DNA of 64,000 nt, from NCBI RefSeq assembly GCF_022810405.1, contig NZ_JALGQE010000005.1, positions 310,001-374,000 of the forward strand, read 5' to 3'. The notes beneath the pieces were generated by a model, which was not told the origin of the DNA, did not search any database, and saw only the letters and a program-made list of their open reading frames with translations. Position 1 is the first letter of the stretch, and every line of letters starts with the position of its first letter. Source of the stretch: Rhodococcus sp. ARC_M5. Lineage in GTDB: Bacteria; Actinomycetota; Actinomycetes; Mycobacteriales; Mycobacteriaceae. Below are positions 26,563-36,917 of this stretch, one piece after another. The translations under genes and the position numbers were made by a program.

Positions 26563-28065
26563 ATGTACGGCCGCACGACGTCGATCGGCTGCATCCTCGC
26601 AGTTACCGCAGGTACGGCCGTTCTTGCGGCGCCCCCCGCGTTCGCAGCCCCGCCGCCGCCGGTGAACTCCTGTGGCGAAACAGGATTCGACCCCAAGGAC
26701 TACCCACCCGAGCCCATCGGGCCGGGCAATCCGCCGCAGCTGCCACCGTTGCCGGACCGCGTGGTGATCCCCGTGCCGTATCCGTCGATCGAACTCGTGC
26801 CGGTCCCCGACCCGGCCCCGAACAACACCCGCGTGCAGGCGGAACCGCTGACCGACCCATGCGCGGACCCGTGCCCAGATCTCACCGACGACGCCGACTC
26901 ACCGATATCGGGAACCGGCTCTGCTGACCATCTGCCGTTTCCTCGCATCGAGATCGACCCGCAGGCCGAACCCATTCCCATCCCGATTCCCGGCCCCGGT
27001 GGTGCCCCGGGCACCCCGCCGCCCGCTCCCGCCGTCAGCGCGGCGGAGCCGGGCCCGACGACGGTACCGCCGGTGGAACCTGCCGTCGGACACGTCGAGG
27101 TCGTCTCACAGCTGACCGGACCGGGATCGGAGAACCGCACCGACAAGCGCTGGCAGGTCGACGGCACCGACCTCGGCATCATGTGGGAGAGCAAGCCCGG
27201 CGAGGTCGCCGTTGCGTTCGGCGATTCGTTCGGCAAGGGCTGGGAATTCGGCGTCGTCGGCGGCGACGACTGGCGCTCGAATGTGCTGGGACACAGCACC
27301 GACACCGACCTGTCCGACGGCATGACCCTCGATTCGATGGTGCAGGATTCGCGTTGTCACGCAGCCGAACTGCTGCCGTCGCGCAAGATCAAGAACTGGG
27401 AGACCACGGTCATTCCCACCTCCGGCTTCGCGATCGACGACCGGCAGTACATGTCCTACATGTCCATTCGGCGCTGGAGCACGATCCCCGGCATGTGGTG
27501 GACCAACTACGGCGGCATCGCCTACTCGGACGACAACGGGTCCACCTGGGTGAAGGACGAGCATGCCAAGTGGGACAACCTCTTCGGCTTCTCCAAGTTC
27601 CAGGTCTCGACGATGGTCCCGGCGGGGGAGTACGTCCACATGTTCGGCACCGTCAACGGACGCGCCGGGCAGGTCGGGCTCGCCCGCGTCGCGAAGGCGG
27701 ACGTGCTGAACAAGACCGCCTACCAATACTGGGTGAACGGCACCTGGGCTCCGGTCGGATCGAACGACGCCACCCCCATCGCCGACGGTATGGCCGGGGA
27801 ACTGTCGGTCCATCACGACGAAGCCCGTGGCCTCTGGCGGATGACGTATCTCGATCCGCTACGCGGCGACATCGTTCTGCGCGAATCGAATTCGCCGCAG
27901 GGCCAGTGGACCGCACCGACCACCCTGATCGACACCGCCGAGTACCCCAAGACCTACGGCGGCTTCATCCACCCGTGGTCGACGGCGAACGACCTGTACT
28001 TCACCGTCTCGGAGTGGGACAGCTACAACGTGTACCTGGTCAAGGCCGAGCTTCGCTCGTCGTGA
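26563..28065 (+). CDS. Secreted DUF4185 protein with Pro-rich N-terminal region
   Basis: 500 aa. A signal peptide covers residues 1-28 (cut after AFA). Residues 29-180 are rich in Pro and acidic residues and look disordered, like a wall-spanning spacer. From about residue 185 a DUF4185 domain follows, recognised by SQLTGPGS, VAVAFGDSFG and repeated beta-strand segments with Trp and Asp (SDDNGSTW, LRESNSPQGQW). The fold resembles beta-propeller glycosidases of the sialidase/GH43 sort. Mycobacterial relatives are secreted; the reaction is not known. Confidence 0.8.
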   Translation: MYGRTTSIGCILAVTAGTAVLAAPPAFAAPPPPVNSCGETGFDPKDYPPEPIGPGNPPQLPPLPDRVVIPVPYPSIELVPVPDPAPNNTRVQAEPLTDPCADPCPDLTDDADSPISGTGSADHLPFPRIEIDPQAEPIPIPIPGPGGAPGTPPPAPAVSAAEPGPTTVPPVEPAVGHVEVVSQLTGPGSENRTDKRWQVDGTDLGIMWESKPGEVAVAFGDSFGKGWEFGVVGGDDWRSNVLGHSTDTDLSDGMTLDSMVQDSRCHAAELLPSRKIKNWETTVIPTSGFAIDDRQYMSYMSIRRWSTIPGMWWTNYGGIAYSDDNGSTWVKDEHAKWDNLFGFSKFQVSTMVPAGEYVHMFGTVNGRAGQVGLARVAKADVLNKTAYQYWVNGTWAPVGSNDATPIADGMAGELSVHHDEARGLWRMTYLDPLRGDIVLRESNSPQGQWTAPTTLIDTAEYPKTYGGFIHPWSTANDLYFTVSEWDSYNVYLVKAELRSS

Positions 28066-28072
28066 GCGGAAG

Positions 28073-28090
28073 TTCGTAGTGGGCTACGAA
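28073..28090. terminator. Hairpin between convergent DUF4185 and pcnA genes
   Basis: TTCGTAG (28073-28079) pairs with CTACGAA (28084-28090) around a four-base loop and is followed by GTTTT on the plus strand, consistent with a terminator for the DUF4185 gene. Confidence 0.55.
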
Positions 28091-28115
28091 GTTTTGTGCA
28101 CGTGCGCGGGACGCG

Positions 28116-29582
28116 CTACTGCGTCGGCCACCACTCGAGCAGCGCGGCTTCGGCGTCCTCGCGGGAGAGCGGACCACGATCGAGGCGCAGTTCCTTCAGG
28201 AATTTCCAGGCCTTGCCCACGTCGGGTCCGGCCGGAATGTTCAGCAACTCCATGATCGCGTTGCCGTCGAGGTCGGGCCGCACCCGCGCCAGGTCCTCCT
28301 GCTCGGCGATGCGGGCGATGCGCTCTTCGAGATCATCGTAGGTGGCCTGCAGAGCCGCAGCTCGACGCTTGTTCCTCGTCGTCGAGTCGGCTCGGACCAG
28401 CTTGTGCAGCTTGGGAAGTAGTTCGCCGGCATCGGTGGCGTAGCGGCGCACGGCCGAGTCGGTCCACTGACCCTTGCCGTAGCCGTGGAAACGCAGATGC
28501 AGGAACACCAGATGCGAGACGTCCTCGATCATCTTCTTCGAATACTTCAACGCGCGCATACGCTTCCGCACCAGTTTGGCCCCGACGACCTCGTGGTGAT
28601 GGAAGCTGACCCCGCCGCCCGGCTCGTTTCGTTTGGTATCGGGCTTGCCGATGTCGTGCAGCAGTGCGGCCCAACGCAATACGAGATCGGGGTCGCCGTC
28701 CTCGAGATCGATCGCTTGCTTGAGCACGGTCAGCGAGTGCCAGTACACATCCTTGTGCTGGTGATGCTCGTCGATCTCGAGCTTCATGTCCGGGACCTCG
28801 GGAATGATGCGCTGGGCCAGCCCCGTCTCGCACATCACGTCGATGCCGTCGATCGGGTAGTCGCCGAGTATCAGCTTGTCCAGCTCGACCTGAATTCGCT
28901 CGGCGGTGATGCGGTCGATCTGCTCGGCCATGTCCTCGATGGCTCGGTGCACCCGAGGCATCAGCGTGAATCCGAGCTGGGAGACGAACCGAGCGGCCCG
29001 CAGCATGCGCAGTGGATCGTCACCGAACGAGGTTTCCGGTGCCGACGGGGTATCGAGTACGCCCTCGAGCAGAGCGTCCATGCCGCCCAGCGGATCGACG
29101 AACTCCTGCCCGCCGTCGGCTCCGAGACGGACCGCCATGGCGTTGACGGTGAAATCGCGTCGAACGAGGTCTTCTTCGAGGCTGTTGCCGTACTGCACCT
29201 CGGGATTGCGGGAGACCTGATCGTAGGAATCGGTGCGATAGGTGGTGATCTCGATCGTCTGGCCGTCCTTGGCCGCACTGATGGTTCCGAATGCGATACC
29301 GGTGTCCCACTGATGGTCGGCCCAGTCCGCCAGCAGCGACTGAACGTCCTGCGGCCTGGCGTCGGTGGTGAAATCCAGATCGGTTCCGAGTCGACCGAGA
29401 ACCGCATCGCGCACCGTTCCGCCCACGAGGTACAGCTCGTGCCCGGCCGCGGCGAACAGCGCGCCGAGCGGAGTCAACACCGGGGCGAGTTCACGCAGCG
29501 TCACCGCCGCTCCGGCCAGCAACCTCTCCCGCCGGGCATCGGTGTGCTCGTCGGAAACGGAGGACAGGGACTGATCGGCCAC
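28116..29582 (-). CDS. pcnA: CCA tRNA nucleotidyltransferase
   Basis: 488 aa, the length of the mycobacterial enzyme. The class II nucleotidyltransferase head shows LVGGTVRD (residues 52-59) and the metal-binding pair Asp68/Asp70 in TDLDF. An HD domain follows (LLHDIGKPDTK). It adds or repairs the CCA end of tRNAs. The GTG at 29582 was chosen because it matches the expected length; a longer start at 29669 would overlap the promoter of the divergent Nudix gene. Confidence 0.95.
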   Translation of the reverse strand: MADQSLSSVSDEHTDARRERLLAGAAVTLRELAPVLTPLGALFAAAGHELYLVGGTVRDAVLGRLGTDLDFTTDARPQDVQSLLADWADHQWDTGIAFGTISAAKDGQTIEITTYRTDSYDQVSRNPEVQYGNSLEEDLVRRDFTVNAMAVRLGADGGQEFVDPLGGMDALLEGVLDTPSAPETSFGDDPLRMLRAARFVSQLGFTLMPRVHRAIEDMAEQIDRITAERIQVELDKLILGDYPIDGIDVMCETGLAQRIIPEVPDMKLEIDEHHQHKDVYWHSLTVLKQAIDLEDGDPDLVLRWAALLHDIGKPDTKRNEPGGGVSFHHHEVVGAKLVRKRMRALKYSKKMIEDVSHLVFLHLRFHGYGKGQWTDSAVRRYATDAGELLPKLHKLVRADSTTRNKRRAAALQATYDDLEERIARIAEQEDLARVRPDLDGNAIMELLNIPAGPDVGKAWKFLKELRLDRGPLSREDAEAALLEWWPTQ

Positions 29583-29674
29583 GGTGGAAGAGCCTACTGG
29601 CGCTGCACCGAACGGATTGTCTCGGCCACTGACCGCGGTGCGGCACGGTCGAAGAGTGCGCAGAGGCAACTAGT

Positions 29675-30274
29675 ATGGATCGGGTGTCTGCTGCCGAACG
29701 TGCGAACAGGAGCCGCCGCAACCCGCGGCGGCGTCAGGCACGCGCCGACACCCAAGCACCCAAGCTGCGGACGGTCCGCGAAACCTCGGCGGGCGGCCTG
29801 GTGGTCGACGGCCTCGACGGGCCACCGGCCAAGCGCTGCGCAGCCCTCATCGGCCGCACCGACCGTCGCGGACGCCTCCTCTGGTCCCTGCCCAAGGGTC
29901 ACATCGAACAGGGTGAAACGGCCGAACAGACGGCAATGCGGGAGGTCGCCGAGGAAACCGGCATCCGCGGAACCGTCCTGGCCTCGCTGGGCAGTATCGA
30001 TTACTGGTTCGTCACCGAGGGCCGACGCGTCCACAAGACCGTCCACCATTACCTGCTCCGATTCCTCGGCGGCGAACTCTCCGACGAGGATCTCGAGGTC
30101 ACCGAGGTCGCGTGGGTCCCGCTGAACGAACTCCCGTCTCGACTCGCCTACGCCGACGAACGCAAACTCGCCGCCATCGCCACCCGCCTCATCGATGACA
30201 TGAACACCGACGACACGAACAACGGCGACACGAGCGGCGGCCACTCGACCGCACCCACCCCCGGCGGGAAGTGA
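29675..30274 (+). CDS. Nudix hydrolase (MutT4-like)
   Basis: 199 aa. The Nudix box runs from Gly75 to about residue 97 ([13 protein letters not shown], then REVAEETG) with the Glu residues that bind magnesium. The N-terminus is strongly basic and the C-terminal tail is low-complexity. By position it matches Rv3908 (mutT4) of M. tuberculosis, thought to hydrolyse nucleoside diphosphate derivatives. The stop overlaps the next start (GTGA). A GTG at 29684 is an alternative start. Confidence 0.93.
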   Translation: MDRVSAAERANRSRRNPRRRQARADTQAPKLRTVRETSAGGLVVDGLDGPPAKRCAALIGRTDRRGRLLWSLPKGHIEQGETAEQTAMREVAEETGIRGTVLASLGSIDYWFVTEGRRVHKTVHHYLLRFLGGELSDEDLEVTEVAWVPLNELPSRLAYADERKLAAIATRLIDDMNTDDTNNGDTSGGHSTAPTPGGK

Positions 30275-32682
30275 GCGTGCGGGTCCGGAAGGTCACTGCC
30301 GCCGCATTGACCTCGTTTCTGCTTGCGGTCGCGCCGGCCATCGGCACTGCGGCATTGATCCCCGAGCAACTTCCGAATGCCGCAGCCCAACCCGACGCCT
30401 CCGTCGGCGACTCGAGCGCCACCACCAGCGCGGTTCCCGATACTCCGATGACGCAGGCCGGTAACCCGTTCCTCACGCTGAGCATCGAGACCGTTGCGCC
30501 CTCCACCGTCACCACCAGCAGCGATCCGTTCGTGACCGTTCGCGCCACGGTGAGAAACACCGGAGACCGACGCGTCGACGACGTCAGTGTGCGCATGCAG
30601 GCTGCTACCGCCGTCGACACCACGGCCGGCCTGCGGACCTCGCTGACCCTCGACCAGGACAGCTTCGATCGCGTCGGAGATTTCGTCACGGTCGCCGAGT
30701 CCCTGGAGGAGGACGAGAGCCGCCAATTCGACATGTCGATGCAACTGCGCAGCACAACCGAGCCCTCACTGGGAATCGAGGCACCCGGCGTCTACCCGCT
30801 GTTGCTCAACGTCAACGGCACGCCCGAATACGGCGGAACCGCACGGCTCGACGACGCCCGCTTTCTCCTCCCGGTCGTCGGACTACCTCGCAACCCCGGC
30901 GAACTGGACCCCACCGCTCCCGACGCGATGCCGCTGCCTCCCAACACTCGCAATCCTGTCGCCATGACGGTGCTGTGGCCGCTGGCCGACATCCCTCGTC
31001 TGGCTGCCGGAATTCCCGGCTCGGTCGACGAACGCGTTCGGCTGATCGACGACGAACTCGCCGGTGAACTCGCCGATGGCGGACGTCTCGACACCCTGCT
31101 CAAAGCCGTCGAATTCGCGACGCAACCGGGCCTGGATCCCGACGGCAAGTTGGCGTCGAGCCTGTGTATCGGCATCGATCCCGATCTACTCGTCACCGTC
31201 TCGAACATGACCCGCGGCTACCTCGTCGTCGACAACCCGGCCGATCCCGCAGGCACGACCCGGGAGGGCACGGGAAGCGCAGCGGCAGCTCAATGGCTGT
31301 CCCGACTCGAAACGGTCGCGTCGAGCAGCTGCGTGACGGCGATGCCGTTCGCCCAGACCGATCTGGGGGCGGTGGCCGACATCGGCGATTCCACCCTGCT
31401 GAACAGCGCCGTGAGCGCCCCGGCAGACATCGTCGACGGCATCCTCGGCATCAGCTCGACCCGAGGTTTCACCTGGAGCACCACCGGTGGGGTCGACGCC
31501 GGCACCGCCGATGCCCTGCGATCGGCCGGCACCGACACCGTGCTGGTCGCCGACAACAGCATCAGCCCGCCCACCTCGGCACCCACGTCACTACTGGTGT
31601 CGACCGACACCCAGCCGTCGGAAACCCAGCCGACCGAAACCTTGGCCGCCACCCACTACGACTCGGCCACTGCGGCGGCGTTGGCCGGAGTCGGAGACAT
31701 CCCGTCCACGCCCGCTCTGACCCCTGCCGAGCAACGCTTCGACCTGGCCGCCGACTCGCGCACCGCACGCCTGCAGGACGCGCTCGGAGCCGTCAACTTC
31801 CATGCACTCGTCGGGGCGGATCGCCCTGGACGCAGCGTCACCGTCGCGCCCCCGCAGTACTGGACCGCCGGGGGAGACGAGCCGTCGGCCATTCTGTCGA
31901 CGGTGTCCTCGCTGCTGCGTTCCGGTCTGGCGACGCCGCGCCCACTGGCCGATCTGCTCGCCGAGCCGACCTCCGGACTACCGGTGACCAGCATCGACGC
32001 GGCCACCGAGCTCGACGCCGGAACCATCGACCTGGTGCGATCGCAGAGCTCCCGGATAGACACGCTGATGCAATCGCTCGTCGAGGATCCCCAGTCGGCG
32101 CTGACCCCGCGCCTGTACACCGCCCCGCTGCGCGAGGACATGCTGCGCGCACTGTCGACGGCGGGTCGCGCCAGCGCCGTCAGCGAGGAGACCGGAGCCA
32201 TGGCGCGCGATCGACTGACCGCCACCCGCATCGGACTGGACACCATCTACGGCTCGGTGACCGTGCTGGCACCTGGCGGTGTCTACACCCTCGCCTCTGA
32301 ACAGAGCCCACTGCTCCTCGTCGCGCGCAACGACCTTCCCGTCCCGGTCAACGTGCTGCTTCGAGTCGATGCGCCGCCGGAGATGACGATCAGTGACGTC
32401 GGCGTGAACCAACTTCCGGCCCGCGGATCGCGCACCATCACCGTGCCGGCCGAGGTGGACGACACCCGCAACCTGTCCGTCGACTTCTCGGTCACGACCC
32501 TCGACGGTTCCCGGCTCGGTGAAGTGTCGACGGTGTCCGTGCGATCGAACGCATACGGCCAGGCGCTGGCCGTCATTACCGCCTGCGCCGGCGCTCTCCT
32601 ACTGTTACTTGCAGGTCGACGCCTCTGGCATCGATTCAGAGGTCAACCCGACCCGGCCGACGAAGGGTACGAGAGACCATGA
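30271..32682 (+). CDS. DUF6049-type envelope protein (Rv3909-like)
   Basis: 803 aa. A hydrophobic export segment lies at residues 10-30, the bulk is extracytoplasmic, and a single transmembrane helix (about 765-782) with a short basic cytoplasmic tail closes the protein. Beta-sandwich-like regions at both ends ([30 protein letters not shown]) frame a central domain. It sits between the Nudix gene and murJ with four-base overlaps at both ends, so all three are translationally coupled. This conserved order points to a role in cell-wall assembly with MurJ, but the molecular function is not known. Confidence 0.88.
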   Translation: MSVRVRKVTAAALTSFLLAVAPAIGTAALIPEQLPNAAAQPDASVGDSSATTSAVPDTPMTQAGNPFLTLSIETVAPSTVTTSSDPFVTVRATVRNTGDRRVDDVSVRMQAATAVDTTAGLRTSLTLDQDSFDRVGDFVTVAESLEEDESRQFDMSMQLRSTTEPSLGIEAPGVYPLLLNVNGTPEYGGTARLDDARFLLPVVGLPRNPGELDPTAPDAMPLPPNTRNPVAMTVLWPLADIPRLAAGIPGSVDERVRLIDDELAGELADGGRLDTLLKAVEFATQPGLDPDGKLASSLCIGIDPDLLVTVSNMTRGYLVVDNPADPAGTTREGTGSAAAAQWLSRLETVASSSCVTAMPFAQTDLGAVADIGDSTLLNSAVSAPADIVDGILGISSTRGFTWSTTGGVDAGTADALRSAGTDTVLVADNSISPPTSAPTSLLVSTDTQPSETQPTETLAATHYDSATAAALAGVGDIPSTPALTPAEQRFDLAADSRTARLQDALGAVNFHALVGADRPGRSVTVAPPQYWTAGGDEPSAILSTVSSLLRSGLATPRPLADLLAEPTSGLPVTSIDAATELDAGTIDLVRSQSSRIDTLMQSLVEDPQSALTPRLYTAPLREDMLRALSTAGRASAVSEETGAMARDRLTATRIGLDTIYGSVTVLAPGGVYTLASEQSPLLLVARNDLPVPVNVLLRVDAPPEMTISDVGVNQLPARGSRTITVPAEVDDTRNLSVDFSVTTLDGSRLGEVSTVSVRSNAYGQALAVITACAGALLLLLAGRRLWHRFRGQPDPADEGYERP

Positions 32683-35600
32683 CAGGCAACGTCCCGTACG
32701 ACGGCGACCTGCCGCGGTCGCGGATGCCCGCATCGCAGGTGTTCCGACGCACGACGCCACCGCGGTCCGCACCCTGGGAACGGCAGTCGCGGCCGGAGCT
32801 GCGGTCGTACCCGGCACCGCCGCCGCTGGACGGTCAGCCCGCCGCCGACGACGCCGTCACCCAGCTCATTCCGCGGTTCCGCGAGGAGGACTACCCGCAG
32901 CAACCGTCCGGCACGGTTCCGCCGACGGAGATTCCGCCGAGCGGACCCGAGTCCGCACCGCGACCGGAACCGAAACCGCAGAAGTCACTGCTGGCCGCGT
33001 CGGGCTCGATCGCGGTGGCGACCCTGATCAGCCGCATCACCGGCTTCGCCAAGCAAGTAGCCATGACGGCTACCCTCGGCGCGGCGCTGGCCAGTGCATT
33101 CACCGTCTCGACGATTCTGCCGAACATGATCTCCGAGCTCGTTCTCGGCGCGGTATTGGGAGCGATCGTCGTTCCGGTGCTGGTGAGGGCGGAGCAGGAG
33201 GACGCCGACGGCGGACGGGCGTTCGTACGACGCCTCTTCACCATCGCGGTGGCGCTGCTCGGAACCGTGGCGCTCGCCGCAACGATCGCAGCCCCGCTGT
33301 TGGCGCGACTGATGCTCGACGGCGATCCGAAGGTCAACGAGAACCTGACCATCGCGTTCACCTATCTGGTGCTGCCCGCGCTGATGTTCTACGGGCTCTC
33401 CGGCCTACTCACGGCCGTGCTCAACACCCGGCAGAACTTCAAGCCCGGTGCCTGGGCACCGGTGTTCAACAACCTGGTCGTGCTCGCCGTCTTCGCCCTG
33501 TACCCCTTCGTGCCGGGCGAGATCACCCTGAACACGATCGAAATGAGCAACCCCAAAATTCTCGTTCTCGGCCTCGGCGTCACCGCCGGTGTCATCACCC
33601 AGGTCGTGGCGCTGATCCCGGCGCTGCGCCGTGAACGCATCGACCTGCGTCCTCTGTGGGGATTCGACGAGCGCCTGAAGAAGTTCGGCGCGATGGCCGC
33701 GGCGATCGTGCTCTACGTCGTCATCAGCCAGATCGGGCTGATCGTGGCCACCAGGATCGCGTCGGGCACCGACGATGCGAGCAACGTGATCTATTCGCAG
33801 GCGTGGATCGTGCTGCAGTTGCCCTACGGCATCCTCGGCGTGACGGTTCTGACGGCCATCATGCCCAGGCTCAGCCGCAACGCCGCCAACGGCGACACCC
33901 CGTCCGTCGTCGACGATCTCTCGGTCGCCACCCGCCTGACGATGGTCGCACTGGTGCCGATCGTCGTGTTCCTGACGTTCGCGGGGCCGTGGGTGGGCGA
34001 GGCGCTGTACGGCTTCGGCCGGTTCGCCGAGGTCGCACCCAGACTCGGCGAAGCCGTCAGCTGGTCGGCGTTCTCCCTCATCCCGTACGCCCTGGTGCTC
34101 ATTCACCTCCGGGTCTTCTACGCCCGGGAGAAGGCCTGGACGCCGACGTGGATCATCCTCGGCATCACCGCCGTCAAGATCGGGCTGTCTCTGCTCGCCC
34201 CGATCGTTGCGTCCGAACCGGATCAGGTGGTGCTGCTCCTCGGAACGGCCACCGGTCTCGGATACACCGTCGGCGCGATCATCGGCGGATATCTGCTGCA
34301 CAAGAGCCTGGGCAACCTGCGGATGGCCAACGTCGGCAAGACCATCTGGCTGGTCCTCATCGCCTCGCTCGCCGGTGGTGCGGCCATGCTCGCGATCGAC
34401 CGGATCCTGGGTCTCGACGCCCTGATGAACGGCTGGGTCGGCAACTTCGCCCGCGTCGCGATCGACGCCGTCATCATGCTCGGCATCACGTTCTCGATCC
34501 TCTGGTTCGGCAAGATTCCCGAGGTTCTGGCAGTCACCGTGGCCCTGAGCCGGCTCGTTCGCAGATTCCGCGGGGGGACGGCACCACAGGAGGCGGATCT
34601 CGCCGCTGCAGAAACGGGCGTGATTCCGGTTATTCGAACCGAGCCCACATGGGACACTGCGCGGGATCGGCTCCCGTACCCTGGTCATCGGCACCCGGGG
34701 GCACAAGCCTCCGCAGGTCGACCGTTCGCAGAACGACACGGGGCATATTCGCCTGAAGGAGTAACAGTGACCGACGACGATGTTGCTGGGGGGCCGGCAC
34801 AGTCTCCAGCAAACGAAGCCGACCGAACGAGCGGCGGAGTCGAAGTCGACACCCAGGACCGCAGCGAACCCGTGAAGACCCCTGCGTCGACATCACCTGC
34901 GTCGAAGTCACCGGCACAGAATGCAGCCACGACTCCCGAGCAGGACGACGAGAAGTCGGCCGACAAGGCGACTCCCGCCGAGGCCACCGAGTCCGCTGAC
35001 AGCAAGCCTGCTCCGAAGCCGGCCGACAAGACGATTTCCATCTCCAAGGCCGCCCTCGCGGCGCGTCCGACCGACAAGACCGTGTCCATCTCGAAGGCGA
35101 AACTGCCGGTCGAAGGCCCCATCGAGAAGAAGGGGACGCAGGAGTCCGAGCCCGAGCCGAAGTCCGAGTCGGACGCCGATTCCGAGAAGACCACGGTGAC
35201 ACCCGCGACGGCGACCGACGCATCCAGCGCGGACAAGTCCGCTGCGGCCGCTCCCGCGAGCGTTCCCGGACGCACCCTCCGCGGCCCCACGCTCATTCCC
35301 GGTGCCTCGGTTGCGGGCGGACGATACCGACTGCTGACCCCGCACGGTGGCGCGCGCGGGCTCAAATTCTGGCAGGCCCACGACGTCAAACTCGACCGCG
35401 AGGTCGCGCTGACATTCGTCGACGCCGATCAACAGTCCACCGCGTCGACCGACGACCGCACGCAGGGACCGCAGGCCATTCTCTCGCGCACGCTTCGTCT
35501 GGGTCGGATCAACTCGCCCGGCCTCGCACGTGTGCTCGACGTGGTGCGCGGCAGCTCCGGCGGCATCGTCGTCGCCGAATGGACGCCCGGCCGATCACTG

Positions 35601-36818
35601 CGCGAAATGGCCGACACCGTCCCTGCCCCCACCGGCGCTGCTCGCGCGATCAAGGTTCTCGCTGCAGCCGCCGAAGCGGCGCACCGCAGCGGTGGTGCAC
35701 TGTCGATCGACCACCCGGATCGCGTCCGCATCAGCACCAGCGGCAATGCCGTCCTCGCGTTCCCCGCGACACTGGCCGACGCAGACCCCAGCTCGGACGT
35801 CCGCGGACTCGGCGCGATGCTCTACGCCCTGATCACCGCCAGGTGGCCGCTGTCCGAGACCACCGGCGGTGCCGTCGTATCCGGCGATGCAGCTCCGGCC
35901 CGCAGCGTCGGCGGTATGCGTCCGGCCGACCGTGACGACAAGGGTGCGCCGCTCGAACCGCGGCAGATCCGTCCGGACGTGCCGTTCGAGATCTCCGCCG
36001 TCGCAGTGCGGGCGCTGGAACAGAACAGCGGAATCCGCACCGCTGCCACCGTGCAGCACGTCCTCGATCAAGCAGCCGTCGTCAACGACAAGACCGATCT
36101 GATGCCGGCTCTACGGCTGGGCCAGCGGGCACCCGGTGCCAGTGGGCACTCGCTCGCAGATCCCGAGGAAATTGCCGCCGAGAAGGCCAAGTCGATGCGC
36201 ACCAACATCGCCATCGCGGTACTCGGTGCCCTGACGGTGATCGTTCTCGCGTTCGCCGGCTTCTGGCTGTTCACCTCGATTGCCGGTAACGACACCGACA
36301 CCCCCCTCGACAGCCAGGAATTCGGCCTGACGACTCCGGCCGAGGCACCGCCCGCGGCCGATCCCGCGGCACCCCCGGCTCCGACCGGTGGACCGGTGGC
36401 GATGAACGACGTCGGTGTGTTCTCCCCCCAGGGTTCCGCCGACAACCCGGGCACCGCCTCCAACGTCATCGACAACGACCCCGGTACCGAGTGGACGACC
36501 GACTCGTACTTCCAGCAGTTCCCGGCTCTGAAGAACGGCGTCGGGCTGCTCGTGTCCATCCCGTCGTCGACACTGCAGAATGCGTGGATCGAATCGACGT
36601 CTCCGGGAACCGTCGTCGAGATCAGGTCGGCCCCCAGCGACTCTCCCAGCCTCAGCGACACCACGCTGCTCGGTGAAGCCACCCTGCAGAACGGTAGAAC
36701 CGACATCCCTCTCACCGATGCGGAGCCCACCGGAAACGTGCTTGTCTGGATCACGACGCTGTCGGAGCAGGGCGGCCGGATCGCGTCATCGATCTCCGAG
36801 ATCGGTTTCGACTCCTGA
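32679..36818 (+). CDS. murJ: Lipid II flippase MurJ fused to a pseudokinase and extracellular domain
   Basis: 1379 aa. After a Pro-rich cytoplasmic N-terminus (1-100), residues 102-635 are the multi-helix MurJ/MviN flippase that moves lipid II across the membrane for peptidoglycan synthesis. An acidic, Lys/Ser/Pro-rich linker (about 690-865) contains two DKT-x-SISKA repeats (near 782 and 798). Residues 880-1120 are kinase-like (GRYRLLTPHGG start) but lack HRD and DFG catalytic motifs, so this is a pseudokinase. A transmembrane helix at about 1176-1198 leads to an extracellular domain (1238-1379) like carbohydrate-binding discoidin folds. In M. tuberculosis the phosphorylated pseudokinase region binds FhaA. 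The start overlaps the DUF6049 stop (ATGA). Confidence 0.95.
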   Translation: MTGNVPYDGDLPRSRMPASQVFRRTTPPRSAPWERQSRPELRSYPAPPPLDGQPAADDAVTQLIPRFREEDYPQQPSGTVPPTEIPPSGPESAPRPEPKPQKSLLAASGSIAVATLISRITGFAKQVAMTATLGAALASAFTVSTILPNMISELVLGAVLGAIVVPVLVRAEQEDADGGRAFVRRLFTIAVALLGTVALAATIAAPLLARLMLDGDPKVNENLTIAFTYLVLPALMFYGLSGLLTAVLNTRQNFKPGAWAPVFNNLVVLAVFALYPFVPGEITLNTIEMSNPKILVLGLGVTAGVITQVVALIPALRRERIDLRPLWGFDERLKKFGAMAAAIVLYVVISQIGLIVATRIASGTDDASNVIYSQAWIVLQLPYGILGVTVLTAIMPRLSRNAANGDTPSVVDDLSVATRLTMVALVPIVVFLTFAGPWVGEALYGFGRFAEVAPRLGEAVSWSAFSLIPYALVLIHLRVFYAREKAWTPTWIILGITAVKIGLSLLAPIVASEPDQVVLLLGTATGLGYTVGAIIGGYLLHKSLGNLRMANVGKTIWLVLIASLAGGAAMLAIDRILGLDALMNGWVGNFARVAIDAVIMLGITFSILWFGKIPEVLAVTVALSRLVRRFRGGTAPQEADLAAAETGVIPVIRTEPTWDTARDRLPYPGHRHPGAQASAGRPFAERHGAYSPEGVTVTDDDVAGGPAQSPANEADRTSGGVEVDTQDRSEPVKTPASTSPASKSPAQNAATTPEQDDEKSADKATPAEATESADSKPAPKPADKTISISKAALAARPTDKTVSISKAKLPVEGPIEKKGTQESEPEPKSESDADSEKTTVTPATATDASSADKSAAAAPASVPGRTLRGPTLIPGASVAGGRYRLLTPHGGARGLKFWQAHDVKLDREVALTFVDADQQSTASTDDRTQGPQAILSRTLRLGRINSPGLARVLDVVRGSSGGIVVAEWTPGRSLREMADTVPAPTGAARAIKVLAAAAEAAHRSGGALSIDHPDRVRISTSGNAVLAFPATLADADPSSDVRGLGAMLYALITARWPLSETTGGAVVSGDAAPARSVGGMRPADRDDKGAPLEPRQIRPDVPFEISAVAVRALEQNSGIRTAATVQHVLDQAAVVNDKTDLMPALRLGQRAPGASGHSLADPEEIAAEKAKSMRTNIAIAVLGALTVIVLAFAGFWLFTSIAGNDTDTPLDSQEFGLTTPAEAPPAADPAAPPAPTGGPVAMNDVGVFSPQGSADNPGTASNVIDNDPGTEWTTDSYFQQFPALKNGVGLLVSIPSSTLQNAWIESTSPGTVVEIRSAPSDSPSLSDTTLLGEATLQNGRTDIPLTDAEPTGNVLVWITTLSEQGGRIASSISEIGFDS

Positions 36819-36876
36819 ATCCAACTTTCGGTAGCTGAAACGGGTTCGTTTCGTACTTCACGGTCTCGATGGCCTA

Positions 36877-36909
36877 GGCTCCCCCCAATGCGTTAACACG
36901 GGGGGAGCC
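36877..36909 (+). promoter_or_regulatory. Hairpin burying the sigM ribosome binding site
   Basis: GGCTCCCCCC (36877-36886) and GGGGGGAGCC (36900-36909) form a perfect 10-bp stem with a 13-base loop. The GGGGGGAG arm is the only ribosome-binding-like sequence before the sigM ATG at 36918. The stem is followed by GTTTT, so it could also end murJ transcription. Confidence 0.6.
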
Positions 36910-36917
36910 GTTTTCGT

